DNA of 44,102 nt from CALAGJ01 sp964293305 (lineage in GTDB: Bacteria > Bacteroidota > Bacteroidia > Chitinophagales > Chitinophagaceae): NCBI GenBank assembly GCA_964293305.1, contig CAXYYO010000028.1, positions 1 to 44,102 on the forward strand, in the 5' to 3' direction. Positions within the stretch are counted from its first letter, which is position 1. Each line of letters opens with the position of its first letter. Both the position numbers and the translations under genes were made by a program. Shown here in pieces: positions 34,060 to 43,456 of the stretch. The notes below the pieces were generated by a model. That model ran no database searches. It was not told the DNA's origin and worked only from the letters and a program-made list of their open reading frames with translations.

Positions 34060-35430
34060 ATGAAACCATCACTACCACAGGGCACCAGAGACTTTGGCGC
34101 AGAAACATTATACAAAAGAAACTATATTTTTAGTACGATAAAATCTGTATTTGAAACTTATGGTTTTGAACCATTGGAAACCCCGGCAATGGAAAACTTG
34201 GATACCCTAATGGGCAAGTATGGGGACGAAGGAGATAAACTGATTTTTAAAGTACTAAATAATGGATTGCAGCTTCCAGAAAAGCATGCCGCAGCACGTA
34301 TAGATTTTGAACAGGTGCTTGCAGGAAAGAATAACAAGGGCATTACAGAGCGTGCACTGCGCTATGATCTTACAATACCTTTTGCTCGGTATGTGGCCAT
34401 GAACCATGGGCAGCTGACACTTCCCTATAAACGATACCAAATGCAACCGGTGTGGCGGGCAGACAGACCACAGAAAGGAAGATACAGAGAATTTTATCAA
34501 TGTGATGCTGATGTGGCTGGCAGCCATTCTTTATGGAATGAAGTAGAGCTTGCCGGTATATACAGAGATGTGTTTAAAACACTCAACCTACCTGTGAGTA
34601 TTCGCATTAATAGTCGCAAAATATTGGCTGCTTTATCACTGGCCTGCGGCAATGGGGATTTGCTAACAGACATCACTATTGCCATTGATAAATTAGATAA
34701 GATTGGATTGGAAAAAGTAATGCTGGAGTTGGAACAAAAAGGCATTGCTGAGCCACAGCGTAAAATGATACAGTCTTATCTTCAAATAGATGGCGCTAAC
34801 CGAGATAAAATGGATGCTTTAAAGCATTTATTGCCTGGCAATGAAATGGCTATTGCGGGACTGGATGAAATTGGATTTTTGTTAGACAATTATACAGATG
34901 AAACAGGTGTGCTGCTGGAAATTGATTTTACATTGGCCCGTGGGCTCAATTATTATACAGGGATAATATTTGAAATAAAAGCACAGGGTATAGCATTTGG
35001 TAGCATAGGCGGTGGTGGAAGATATGCAGATCTTACCACATTTTTTGACGTAAAGGATATACCCGGCGTGGGTATCAGTTTTGGGGTGGACCGTATTTTT
35101 GATGTGCTGGAGGCATTGAATCTTTTTCCTCCTACACTGGGCATGGGCACCGAGGTATTGTTTTTTAATACAGGATTGGAGGAGTGTAAAATGGCATATA
35201 AACTTATGCAGATACTCAGAAAAAAGAAAATAAGATGCGAACTGTTTGCAGAAACAGCTAAATTTGACAAGCAATTCAAATATGCTATAAAAAAGGGAAT
35301 AGCTTATGCAGCCATAATAGGAGCAGAGGAATTAAAAACTAACCAGGTTGTACTTAAAAACCTTAAGATTGGAACACAGGAAGTGATGTCGGAGGAGGCG
35401 TTTATTAATTATAAATATTCAGAATCATGA
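34060..35430 (+). CDS. hisS: Histidyl-tRNA synthetase
   Basis: Start set at 34060 (MKPSLPQGTRDFGAE), 456 residues; upstream in-frame ATGs overlap the phosphatase gene. This class II synthetase shows motif 1 region PSLPQGTRDF, LRYDLTIPFARYVAMN, motif 2 RYQMQPVWRADRPQKGRYREFYQCD, the histidine-specific LARGLNYYTGIIFE, and motif 3 SFGVDRIFDVL, plus a C-terminal anticodon-binding domain. Length fits the Bacteroidota form. The next gene starts within the hisS stop (ATGA overlap at 35427-35430). Confidence 0.96.
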   Translation: MKPSLPQGTRDFGAETLYKRNYIFSTIKSVFETYGFEPLETPAMENLDTLMGKYGDEGDKLIFKVLNNGLQLPEKHAAARIDFEQVLAGKNNKGITERALRYDLTIPFARYVAMNHGQLTLPYKRYQMQPVWRADRPQKGRYREFYQCDADVAGSHSLWNEVELAGIYRDVFKTLNLPVSIRINSRKILAALSLACGNGDLLTDITIAIDKLDKIGLEKVMLELEQKGIAEPQRKMIQSYLQIDGANRDKMDALKHLLPGNEMAIAGLDEIGFLLDNYTDETGVLLEIDFTLARGLNYYTGIIFEIKAQGIAFGSIGGGGRYADLTTFFDVKDIPGVGISFGVDRIFDVLEALNLFPPTLGMGTEVLFFNTGLEECKMAYKLMQILRKKKIRCELFAETAKFDKQFKYAIKKGIAYAAIIGAEELKTNQVVLKNLKIGTQEVMSEEAFINYKYSES

Positions 35431-35834
35431 CAGATGCAATTATTATTATCATCGTTGGTATTGTTGCAATATTAATAGGCCTCAATACGCTTCCTGCCAA
35501 AAAGAAAAAGCTACTACGTGAAGGAGAAGAAGTGGATGGTGAAATAAGTGAAATTGTAGAAGCCACCGGAGATGAGGTTACCGAATATTTTCCCGTTGTA
35601 AGATTTACAACAAAAAAAAATCAGTTAGTAGAAAAAATTGTTGCTGACTTATTGATATCCGGTGTGGTGCGGGAGGGTGCTAAAGTAAAAGTCCTTTATC
35701 AAACAGAAAACCCAGAAATATTTGTAGTGAAAAGTACCAAGGCTATATGGATATCACGCATTCTAACTTTAGTTGGCATTATTGCACTTGTGGCGGGTGC
35801 ATATTTGATTTTAAAATCTCAAAACATCATATAG
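35427..35834 (+). CDS. DUF3592 membrane protein
   Basis: This 135-residue protein has a helix at 4-20 (IIIIIVGIVAILIGLN), a small beta-rich soluble domain (EEVDGEISEIVEATGDEVTEYFPVVRF, then VREGAKVKVLYQTENPE) and a C-terminal helix (about 110-130). This arrangement is typical of DUF3592, whose function is unknown. It is translationally coupled to hisS through an ATGA overlap. Confidence 0.8.
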   Translation: MTDAIIIIIVGIVAILIGLNTLPAKKKKLLREGEEVDGEISEIVEATGDEVTEYFPVVRFTTKKNQLVEKIVADLLISGVVREGAKVKVLYQTENPEIFVVKSTKAIWISRILTLVGIIALVAGAYLILKSQNII

Positions 35835-35841
35835 AAAAATA

Positions 35842-36636
35842 CTACCTCTTTTCAGAAATTTTTGAACTGAACGGATGTCTTAGATTGCTGTATTGCATCA
35901 TATCTACTTTTATGGAACCCACTACGATTGGGCTTTCTATACGCAGCGGTATATGATTTTTATCGTCGCTTACCCATACATTCATTTTCTCTCCGCCTTC
36001 GAATATGGTTCCGTTTACAAGAAGGGGTTTAAACTTGATAGCATTGAATTTTCCATATTTTGTCTTTACCTGTTCTTTACCTATATATCTGATGTAAAGA
36101 TTATATACTTCATCATCTAAAAACATACTGAAAGGAATTTTATCTCCAGGTTTGTATTTATTAAAATCTATGTTTCTGGCATAGTAAATAGAGCTGATTA
36201 CATCCTGCACACAGTTGGGTACATTGAAAGTACCCTTGGTAGATTTAGCCGTATTTGTTTGTTGATTAAAAGTTACATCTTCCTTCTTTTTATACCCACC
36301 TTCACTTATATCTCTTAGAAACCGATATGGTTGTAAAGTGCCGGTATCTATATAAGATTCATATCTATCTCTTACTTTAAAAATCCAATCATATTTTGTA
36401 TTGGAAGATCCTACACCAACCACATGATAACTTGGTTTATTATTATAGTTTTCGATAGATGTAGTAAAACTGGCACTGCCTGCATTGGCGTATATGCCCA
36501 GTACAGCATAATATAAATTATAACTAATTACTTCACCAGATTTAAAAGCTGTATTGCGAATGCCACAAAAATCATCTCCTGCGGAGAGTTGCAAACTATA
36601 TAAGGTGGTAAAGGTTATGAATAAGATTTTTTTCAC
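35842..36636 (-). CDS. DUF3108 family periplasmic protein
   Basis: The 264-residue protein has a signal peptide (MKKILFITFTTLYSLQLSAG). The body is mainly beta-strand: FKSGEVISYNLYYAVLGIYANAGSASF, KYDWIFKVRDRYESYID, YGKFNAIKFKPLLVNGTIFEGGEKMNVWVSDD. These match the DUF3108 family, soluble envelope proteins of unknown function. It is the last gene of a seven-gene leftward operon, 5 nt after the flippase-like gene, which suggests envelope lipid or polymer work. Confidence 0.85.
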   Translation of the reverse strand: MKKILFITFTTLYSLQLSAGDDFCGIRNTAFKSGEVISYNLYYAVLGIYANAGSASFTTSIENYNNKPSYHVVGVGSSNTKYDWIFKVRDRYESYIDTGTLQPYRFLRDISEGGYKKKEDVTFNQQTNTAKSTKGTFNVPNCVQDVISSIYYARNIDFNKYKPGDKIPFSMFLDDEVYNLYIRYIGKEQVKTKYGKFNAIKFKPLLVNGTIFEGGEKMNVWVSDDKNHIPLRIESPIVVGSIKVDMMQYSNLRHPFSSKISEKR

Positions 36637-36641
36637 TATGT

Positions 36642-37628
36642 TTATTTCTTAAAAATTCGAATACCCATTACAAACAAACTTCCTGCCATTGCAGGCAAAA
36701 TTAAGTTAAGAAACCAAATTGTAGCTGTAGTAGCAATTATGGCAATGGCATTTGTGCTGATAAGACCAAAAAGTTGTAAAGCTGTTTGACCCCTCAATCC
36801 CAAATCGGCAGCCGGTATAGTAGGCAATACTAACAATATTAAAAATACAACACTTACTGTTGCAATAGCTTCGGGCAATGCCACTCCTGCCTTAAAAATT
36901 TCTAAGGCCACAATATACTGAGTAGTAAACACCGAAAACCTTAACAACGACAAACCCAAAATCTTTGTTAAATCTTTTGCAGAAATGGTTTCTAAGTGTT
37001 CAATAAAATACCTGTACTTATGTACTAAGGGTATTTTTTCAAAAATGCGACTAAGCCATGAAAGCCTGTAATACACCAGTATCAATACAATTGCTCCCAT
37101 GATGATCATTGATAAAACAATATTTATCCAAAAGATAGAAAGACCCTGTATAAGTGGCGTATGCTGCCAAGCATGCTCCTTTAAATAAATTAAACTAATA
37201 ATACCTGCTAGTGCAGTAATGATTACTTGGCTCATACTCCCTGCTATGGTAAGCGATATACTTTTTAACCTTTTGCCTTCATCCATATATACAATACGTC
37301 CAAAATATTCTCCAATACCATTTGGAATAAATAACGAAAAACTTAAACCAGATAACACTGCCCGAAATGATTTTAAAAAACTCACTTGCTGTATGGGCCT
37401 CATTAGCAGTTGCCATTTCCTGCTTTCTATGCCCCAATTGCAAAACATTAATAATACTAATATAATAATGAGCGGAAGATTATTGCTGCTGAAAGCATTT
37501 TTTATGAGCGTTGTTTTTTGCTGTAAGTCTGGCTGCGATTGTATTTTATAATAAATGGATACTGACAGTACGATAAATAGTATAGGCCCAAGCACATAGT
37601 TGATTAATATTTTATGCTGCCTTTTCAA
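36642..37628 (-). CDS. Flippase-like membrane protein (LPG synthase TM region / UPF0104)
   Basis: The 328-residue protein has about eight membrane helices. The family segment FLKSFRAVLSGLSFSLFIPNGIGEYFGRIVYM and the later LPTIPAADLGLRGQTALQLFG match the UPF0104 / lysylphosphatidylglycerol synthetase transmembrane region (flippase-like domain). It has no catalytic aminoacyl-transferase domain, so lipid translocation or an unknown step is more likely than LPG synthesis. It is paired with the DUF3108 gene. Confidence 0.85.
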   Translation of the reverse strand: MKRQHKILINYVLGPILFIVLSVSIYYKIQSQPDLQQKTTLIKNAFSSNNLPLIIILVLLMFCNWGIESRKWQLLMRPIQQVSFLKSFRAVLSGLSFSLFIPNGIGEYFGRIVYMDEGKRLKSISLTIAGSMSQVIITALAGIISLIYLKEHAWQHTPLIQGLSIFWINIVLSMIIMGAIVLILVYYRLSWLSRIFEKIPLVHKYRYFIEHLETISAKDLTKILGLSLLRFSVFTTQYIVALEIFKAGVALPEAIATVSVVFLILLVLPTIPAADLGLRGQTALQLFGLISTNAIAIIATTATIWFLNLILPAMAGSLFVMGIRIFKK

Positions 37629-37694
37629 AAATGTATTTGGATGGTGTTAGAATAAATGATTTGGATAATTATAATGTAACATACTATATAAAAA

Positions 37695-38039
37695 TTACTT
37701 TCTGGTTTGCTTGTACCCATTTTTCAATAACCACTGCAACATTTTTTCTCTTTGATCTCCTTGTATAATGATAACACCATCTTTGGCAGCCCCCCCTGTG
37801 CCACATGCATTTTTGAGTTGCTTACCCAGCAATTCCAAATCTGCAGGAGTGCCTATAAATCCTTCTACGATTGATACCGTTTTACCACCACGGTGTTTGG
37901 TATCCAATTTTAATCTAAGTTTTTGCTGTGCCTGTGGCAATGTTTCTGTAGTATCTTCATTGTATTGAAATGAATAGGTGGGGTCTGTGCTATACACTAT
38001 ACCCTGCAAATCCGATTTTATTTTTTTTGCCATATTCAT
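37695..38039 (-). CDS. SUI1/eIF1-like translation factor (YciH type)
   Basis: This 114-residue protein is a bacterial SUI1 domain protein. The RGGKTVSIVEGFIGTPADLELLGKQLKNACGTGGAAKDGVIIIQGDQREKM stretch carries the family's G-K-x-V-T/S and C-G-x-G-G-x-x-K motifs. Two start codons are possible (38039 or 38033); both fall 3-10 nt after the nadC stop, so translation is probably coupled. Its precise role in bacterial initiation is not settled. Confidence 0.93.
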   Translation of the reverse strand: MNMAKKIKSDLQGIVYSTDPTYSFQYNEDTTETLPQAQQKLRLKLDTKHRGGKTVSIVEGFIGTPADLELLGKQLKNACGTGGAAKDGVIIIQGDQREKMLQWLLKNGYKQTRK

Positions 38040-38042
38040 ATT

Positions 38043-38894
38043 TTAGAAGCTTGCCTTCAGGCTTAAATCAAGACTACGTGCCTGATGAATTAAGCCGCCC
38101 ACACTTATATAATCTACACCTGTGGCAGCATAAGATTGTATATTTTGCAAATTAATGCCGCCACTGGCTTCTGTTTCAAACCTGCCATCAATTATTTCTA
38201 AAGCACCCTTAATTTCCGCAGGACTAAAATTATCCAGCATGATGCGATATACTTTTCCTACCGCCATATTGCAAACTATTTCCACATCAGCAATTGATCT
38301 TGTTTCCACTTCTATTTTCAAATCCTGCTGATAAGCCTGCACATATACATAAGCCTTATTTATAGCAGCTTCTAATCCACGGCAATAATCAATATGATTG
38401 TCCTTTAGCATGATCATATCATATAAACCAAACCTATGATTAACACCACCACCTATCCGTACAGCTTCTTTTTCTGCAATACGAAAATTGGGAGTTGTTT
38501 TTCTTGTGTCTAATAACTTTGTTTTAAAATCCTTTAATAAAACGGTGTATTGATGGGTAAGTGTAGCAATGCCGCTCATACGCTGCATACAGTTGAGAGC
38601 CAATCTTTCGCAGAGCAAAATTGTATGTACAGATGCTTCTACTTCAAAAGCAATTTCTCCGGGCTGCATTGTATCGCCATCTTTTTTGAACGATTTGAAT
38701 TGGGCAGACGGTTCCTTCCAAGCAAATAACATTCTTGCAGCTTCAATTCCAGCCAATATACCTTCCTCCTTTATCTTTAATACAGCTTTCCCTTTTAACG
38801 CGGCAGGTATGCAACTCAGTGTACTATGGTCACCACTGCCCGCATCTTCTTTTAATGCCTCATCAAACAAGTGCAACCATTTATCTTTATTCAT
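38043..38894 (-). CDS. nadC: Nicotinate-nucleotide pyrophosphorylase (carboxylating)
   Basis: This 283-residue quinolinate phosphoribosyltransferase makes NaMN in de novo NAD synthesis. Conserved pieces are EDAGSGDHST, CERLALNCMQRMSGIATLT, LLDTRKTTPNFRIAEKEAVRIGGGVNHRFGLYDMIMLKDNHI, EVETRS and EASGGINLQNIQSYAATGVDYISVGGL. Active-site Arg, His and Lys positions are intact and length is normal. nadA and nadB are not in the window. Confidence 0.96.
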   Translation of the reverse strand: MNKDKWLHLFDEALKEDAGSGDHSTLSCIPAALKGKAVLKIKEEGILAGIEAARMLFAWKEPSAQFKSFKKDGDTMQPGEIAFEVEASVHTILLCERLALNCMQRMSGIATLTHQYTVLLKDFKTKLLDTRKTTPNFRIAEKEAVRIGGGVNHRFGLYDMIMLKDNHIDYCRGLEAAINKAYVYVQAYQQDLKIEVETRSIADVEIVCNMAVGKVYRIMLDNFSPAEIKGALEIIDGRFETEASGGINLQNIQSYAATGVDYISVGGLIHQARSLDLSLKASF

Positions 38895-38944
38895 TTTTTA
38901 GATATTGTACAAATATACTGGGTGGTATTCTTTCTATGTCCGGT

Positions 38945-39586
38945 TTAAGGAATGCTTACGAAGTTTTGCGTCAATGCCTGTACAGCTTGCCATATATCGG
39001 CAGCAACAGCATCTGTATTTTTATTGCCATCAGTTATAAATATTTTTTCAGCTGATTTCAATAACTCAAAAGCTCTAAAATATTCATTGCGCACAGCAGT
39101 TAGATTATCAACGGTTTCATATAACTCTTTACTACTTCGTCCTTCATGAATGCGCTGCATGCTGAGTTCCGGTGATATATCAATATAAATATTCAAATCC
39201 GGTTGTAGCAGAGAAGCACTCATGGCATTTGCTTCTATAACCCATTGCATGGGCATGTGTACACTATGATAGGCATAAGAAGAAAAATAATAGCGATCAG
39301 AAATTACGGTATACCCTTCCTCCAATTTTTTCAGTAAGCCATTTTCTCTATCCAACAAATGATATAAACGATCTGCTACAAAGAGCCCTGCTATCACTTT
39401 ATGGTCAGCATCCATTTCATGTTTAAAAATTTTTCTGATCATTAAGCCTATTGGACTATCGGTAGGTTCGCAAGTGGTATATACCTTATGACCTGCTTGT
39501 ATTAAATGCTGCTCCAGCAATTTTATCTGGGTACTTTTACCACTACCATCTATACCTTCTAGTGCTATAAATAAATTTTTGCTCAT
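38945..39586 (-). CDS. tmk: Thymidylate kinase
   Basis: The 213-residue kinase phosphorylates dTMP to dTDP. The P-loop EGIDGSGKSTQ (10-20), the D-R-Y motif in ISDRYYFSS and the LID segment around EGRSSKELYE are present. The starting codon follows the bcp stop by 2 nt. The gene is followed by nadC after 50 nt. Confidence 0.96.
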   Translation of the reverse strand: MSKNLFIALEGIDGSGKSTQIKLLEQHLIQAGHKVYTTCEPTDSPIGLMIRKIFKHEMDADHKVIAGLFVADRLYHLLDRENGLLKKLEEGYTVISDRYYFSSYAYHSVHMPMQWVIEANAMSASLLQPDLNIYIDISPELSMQRIHEGRSSKELYETVDNLTAVRNEYFRAFELLKSAEKIFITDGNKNTDAVAADIWQAVQALTQNFVSIP

Positions 39587-39588
39587 TA

Positions 39589-40065
39589 CTATTTATTTTC
39601 ATTTTTCCAAAATGCCATTATTTCTGCTGCGTGGTCTTTGTTTTTGGGTCTTAGAAAAATTTTTACAATCATTCCTTTTTCATCAATCAAAAAAGTTGTT
39701 CTATGTAGGCCATCATATACTCTGCCATAGAGTTGCTTCTGACCCCACACACCATATTTGTTGATAATGTCATGTTTAATATCCGCTATCAACGGAAATG
39801 TGAGTTCGAATTTTTCAGAAAACTTCTGATGCTCTTTTATACTGTTCGGGCTTACGCCTATTACGTTAATGCCGGCTTGGTTTAATGCACCAAAGTTATC
39901 ACGAAGGTTGCATGCTTGCACAGTGCAGGTGGGAGTATCATCTTGAGGATAAAAGTATAAAGCAATTTTTTTTCCCTTCAGGGATGAGGATTTAATTTGT
40001 TCTCCATTTGCTGTTATTCCGCTAAATGCGGGTGCTTTATCACCTTCTTGTAAATGAGTAGCCAT
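39589..40065 (-). CDS. bcp: Thiol peroxidase of the BCP/PrxQ type
   Basis: The 158-residue peroxiredoxin reduces hydroperoxides with thioredoxin. The peroxidatic Cys is C47 in T-P-T-C-T, with the resolving Cys at C52 (CX4C), the atypical 2-Cys arrangement of BCP. GVSPNSIKEHQKFSEKFELTFPLIAD and YGRVYDGLHRTTFLID are family hallmarks. Only 2 nt separate it from both the upstream peptidase gene and the downstream tmk. Confidence 0.96.
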   Translation of the reverse strand: MATHLQEGDKAPAFSGITANGEQIKSSSLKGKKIALYFYPQDDTPTCTVQACNLRDNFGALNQAGINVIGVSPNSIKEHQKFSEKFELTFPLIADIKHDIINKYGVWGQKQLYGRVYDGLHRTTFLIDEKGMIVKIFLRPKNKDHAAEIMAFWKNENK

Positions 40066-40067
40066 AT

Positions 40068-41807
40068 TTAAAGTTTTTTTATGGTGAATGTCTTCTCTGA
40101 TTGATTGCCTGCCAAATCTGTAGCGTGAATAAATATCTGATGAAAACCTGGCAAAATTTTGTCATCAAATTTATAAGTAAAATTATTTCCTTTTTCTGCA
40201 AAGAGTAACCATTGCCCATCGCAGGTTATTTGCATACTGCTGATGGTTTCATTGTTATCTGTACACTTTACTACCATTGATTTCTTGCCATCAAAACTGC
40301 TACTGTCTTTCCAACCCACAGGAGTAATTTGTGGAGCAATAGTATCATATAGTAAGCATACAGTGCCCAGCCTTCTAAAATTGGCTTTCATCCAATCTCC
40401 TTCCCAGCTTCCTTTTTCATAGTAGCTATCTTTACCACTTACCAATTTCATAATTATTTTATTGTTTAAAATATTATTAACAGGCAAATTTGTTTTTAAC
40501 TGTACGGTATAATAATCATGTACAGGTACCAACCAATGATATAGTTGATAGGCCGGTGATACTGCTGTAGTATCTGTGGTAGGCACCTGAGTCCAGCTAA
40601 AGGGAAGAAGATCGTAAAATGCTTTATCTGAAAAAGATACCACACAATGTGAGCTTACAAATTTTTCTGCCTTTCCAGGTACTACCGGTTTTGCATCTGC
40701 TGGGTAAGGAATAGGGTTTGCATGAATGGTATCATACTTCAATTTAAATTGTAAGCTAGAAAAATTGCCCTTTACATCTCTTATTTCTACACGCATATTA
40801 TGTGTAATGGTATCAGTGAGAATAACAACACCCTTACTATTGGTTGACTTAAAAATATTGAGCTGATTGCCTGGTAATTCAAACAAATATTGAATACCCG
40901 TCTTACTACCCATAAATTTTTTGTAATCCATACAGGCATTTACAAAACGGCTATCCGTATAACTAAAATTATTGAGATCAAAACCAAAAAGCAATGAATC
41001 GTCCATAAACATAGCTGCACTATAAATACCAAATTTAAAACTGCTGCCTTCGTTTTTATCTTCTGCTCTTATGGCAAAGCCGGGCAGTGGTGTTTTTGAT
41101 AAAATGATGGGTGTTGATATTCCATAGTTTTCTTTATTTTTTTTAATAGAATAAGGTACAGGCTCTACTTGATAAACACTGCTTCTGCGGTCGTATAAAT
41201 AAAGGGTACTAATGAGTGGTGATATATTATCGATTATAGGAAATCCGAAGAATTCAGGATTTATGTTATTACCCGTTTTACTGTCTCTAATTTCAAAGTG
41301 TAAATGTGGCCCTTGGCTTCCACCTGTATTGCCACTATTGGCAATAAACTGACCTTTTAAAATCGGAAATTGATTGGGCTGTAAATCTATATCTTGAGAC
41401 CAGCTTTTGTCTGCATATTGCTTCTGAATCACAAAACTTTGCAGTGCAGGATAAAAATCATTGAGGTGTGCATAAAGCGTGGTATATCCATTTGGGTGTG
41501 TAATATATATAGCCCTGCCATAACCATACTTTTCTATTTTTATTCTACTGATGTATCCATCTGCTGATGCATATACAGGCAAGTTTTCTTTGGATTGTGT
41601 ACGTATATCTAAGCCCATGTGAAAATGATTGGTCCGCAGTTCACCAAAATTGGCAGCCAATTGAATGGGTATATCCAGCGGGTTTCTAAAATAATTTTGA
41701 GGATAGATATTCTGCGCTTGCACTGTACCATTATAAAATATAAAACTGCAAACTGCACCTATCATATAGGCTAATGTATTGGTGGATATTTTCCTTTGTT
41801 TACGCAC
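40068..41807 (-). CDS. Secreted M23-family metallopeptidase
   Basis: The protein has 579 residues with a signal segment (about 10-31). The LytM/M23 domain (about 50-175) carries zinc ligands H63-M-G-L-D67 and H168-L-H170, with H114 in LYAHLN, so it looks catalytically complete. A long C-terminal beta-rich region (about 190-579) of unknown role follows. M23 enzymes cut peptidoglycan cross-bridges. It heads a leftward operon whose other members (bcp, tmk, nadC) are cytoplasmic housekeeping genes. Confidence 0.93.
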   Translation of the reverse strand: MRKQRKISTNTLAYMIGAVCSFIFYNGTVQAQNIYPQNYFRNPLDIPIQLAANFGELRTNHFHMGLDIRTQSKENLPVYASADGYISRIKIEKYGYGRAIYITHPNGYTTLYAHLNDFYPALQSFVIQKQYADKSWSQDIDLQPNQFPILKGQFIANSGNTGGSQGPHLHFEIRDSKTGNNINPEFFGFPIIDNISPLISTLYLYDRRSSVYQVEPVPYSIKKNKENYGISTPIILSKTPLPGFAIRAEDKNEGSSFKFGIYSAAMFMDDSLLFGFDLNNFSYTDSRFVNACMDYKKFMGSKTGIQYLFELPGNQLNIFKSTNSKGVVILTDTITHNMRVEIRDVKGNFSSLQFKLKYDTIHANPIPYPADAKPVVPGKAEKFVSSHCVVSFSDKAFYDLLPFSWTQVPTTDTTAVSPAYQLYHWLVPVHDYYTVQLKTNLPVNNILNNKIIMKLVSGKDSYYEKGSWEGDWMKANFRRLGTVCLLYDTIAPQITPVGWKDSSSFDGKKSMVVKCTDNNETISSMQITCDGQWLLFAEKGNNFTYKFDDKILPGFHQIFIHATDLAGNQSEKTFTIKKL

Positions 41808-41931
41808 TGATATTATTTAGAAAAAGCAAGTATAGTTCTTTTGACATATGATGATATCTAAGTTAAAAAATGTTCTGTTAAAACAAAATAATCAACAGCG
41901 TATACTATGATAAGTATTTATTCAATGGAAT

Positions 41932-41960
41932 AAAAAATGGCAGCCAAATTGGCTGCCATT
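41932..41960 (-). terminator. Terminator of the T9SS cargo gene
   Basis: A perfect inverted repeat aatggcagcc/ggctgccatt (41936-41960, loop about 5 nt) is followed on the minus strand by TTTTTT (41932-41937). It lies 24 nt after the stop codon. Confidence 0.85.
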
Positions 41961-41983
41961 CAAAATTTTCTGAAAGCGTCACT

Positions 41984-43330
41984 TTATTGTTTTACGAATT
42001 GCTTTGCTTCCCTTGTGCCGTTTTGCTCATATACCAAGAAGTAAGTACCAGATGGCAATGCAGCAATTTGCAAAGTAGATTCTGTAGCACTCACATTTAA
42101 TGTTTGCATCAGTACAGTTACTCCATTACTATTCAAAATGCTAATAGTTGTAGCGGTGTTGGCTGCAGTGTGTTGTACAATTATTCTATCCTTTACCGGA
42201 TTACCCTTTATCAACAATTGCTGTACTTCTTTTAACAATGCAGTCTGTACATTGCTGTAAGTAATTGTGCCATCATTATCCACCATTTTGATACGATACA
42301 TATTTGTACCATTCAGCATTTTATTGTCTGTATGACTATATGTATTTTCCCCTGAAGTATTTCTTGCACTTATATTGGCTATTGATGAATATGCATAGTT
42401 GCCAGTTTTTCTTTCAACCACATATTCTTTCATATTAATTTCATCAGTTGTTATCCATTGCAGCAATGCATTATTGTTTTGTAACGCTACGCTAAATGAT
42501 TTAAGTTTTACAGGGAATGTAGCGTCATTCCAATCAGTTGAAATTTTAATGGCATCTATTCTGCAGTTTGGCGTACTCCCTAATCCAGAAGCGGTTGAAC
42601 CACTTTGCCTGAAAGCAATACCACCTAAATCGCTATTTTCAGATACAGTACCTAAAGCATCATAAGTAGAGGTAGCCTGAGGCACCGGTTCTGTATTGGT
42701 AACCGGTTGGTCAATCCATAATTTGGCTACATCATTTTTTGCACCATCTATAAAACTACTCGAAATGGTAATAAGGTGAGTAATATTTAAACTATAAGTA
42801 TTAGAGGCCCAAGATATAGGTGTGTTCTTATAAGAGTTTGCAGATATACCGAAATTAAGCGTACCCCCAGTGGCACCTTTTCGTACATATAATCTACCTT
42901 GATAATTTGTATTGGAAGCAGCAGATACGAATCCTAAAAAATATTCAGCTGTATCCGCAGTATTTTCATTCAGCAACTCGTCTGTGAGTACATTGATTAA
43001 AAAACTGCAATAAACTGTTCCCCCTGTTTGCATAGCAAAACTGGTTTTAATGTCTTCTGCACTAGATGTGCAGGTGTCAAGTACAATATGTCTGCTATCT
43101 ACGGCAGGAGAAGTGAAGTAAATAGGAGAGGATAAACTGGCATCTACAGCTTGTATGTATTTGCCTGTGCCTGAAGTAGATTTCCAAACCCCAGCACTTA
43201 CATTGGCACCGCCATTGGCATCCGTAATTTGTCCGACAACAAAATTAAAATCTTCTGTAAGTAGTCTTTGTGCAGAAATAGTAGTGGCAGCGGAGAATGA
43301 TAAAATAATGAGTGTAAAAATTTTTCGCAT
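41984..43330 (-). CDS. T9SS-secreted protein with C-terminal sorting domain
   Basis: The protein has 448 residues and begins with a signal peptide (MRKIFTLIILSFSAATTISAQ). An N-terminal region of about 270 residues looks like a lectin or LamG-type beta-sandwich (LLTEDFNF, DSRHIVLDTC, GRLYVRKGATGG, AKLWIDQP). A fibronectin-like part follows (FPVKLKSFSV, ALLQWITTDEINMKEYVVERK). The last 75 residues are a type A sorting domain (NPVKDRIIV, GVTVLMQTLN, LPSGTYFLVYEQNGTREAKQFVKQ). It is expected to be exported through the Por system to the surface or medium. A binding role is inferred; no catalytic motif is seen. Confidence 0.92.
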   Translation of the reverse strand: MRKIFTLIILSFSAATTISAQRLLTEDFNFVVGQITDANGGANVSAGVWKSTSGTGKYIQAVDASLSSPIYFTSPAVDSRHIVLDTCTSSAEDIKTSFAMQTGGTVYCSFLINVLTDELLNENTADTAEYFLGFVSAASNTNYQGRLYVRKGATGGTLNFGISANSYKNTPISWASNTYSLNITHLITISSSFIDGAKNDVAKLWIDQPVTNTEPVPQATSTYDALGTVSENSDLGGIAFRQSGSTASGLGSTPNCRIDAIKISTDWNDATFPVKLKSFSVALQNNNALLQWITTDEINMKEYVVERKTGNYAYSSIANISARNTSGENTYSHTDNKMLNGTNMYRIKMVDNDGTITYSNVQTALLKEVQQLLIKGNPVKDRIIVQHTAANTATTISILNSNGVTVLMQTLNVSATESTLQIAALPSGTYFLVYEQNGTREAKQFVKQ

Positions 43331-43456
43331 ATTCTATAATTTATTTGCTGCAAATTACGATGATTTAATTTACAGATAGTATTAGGTTTCTTATTTTATT
43401 GTTATCTATCTCTATAACAATTATTGCCATTACTTTACACCAAAATAAATTATTGC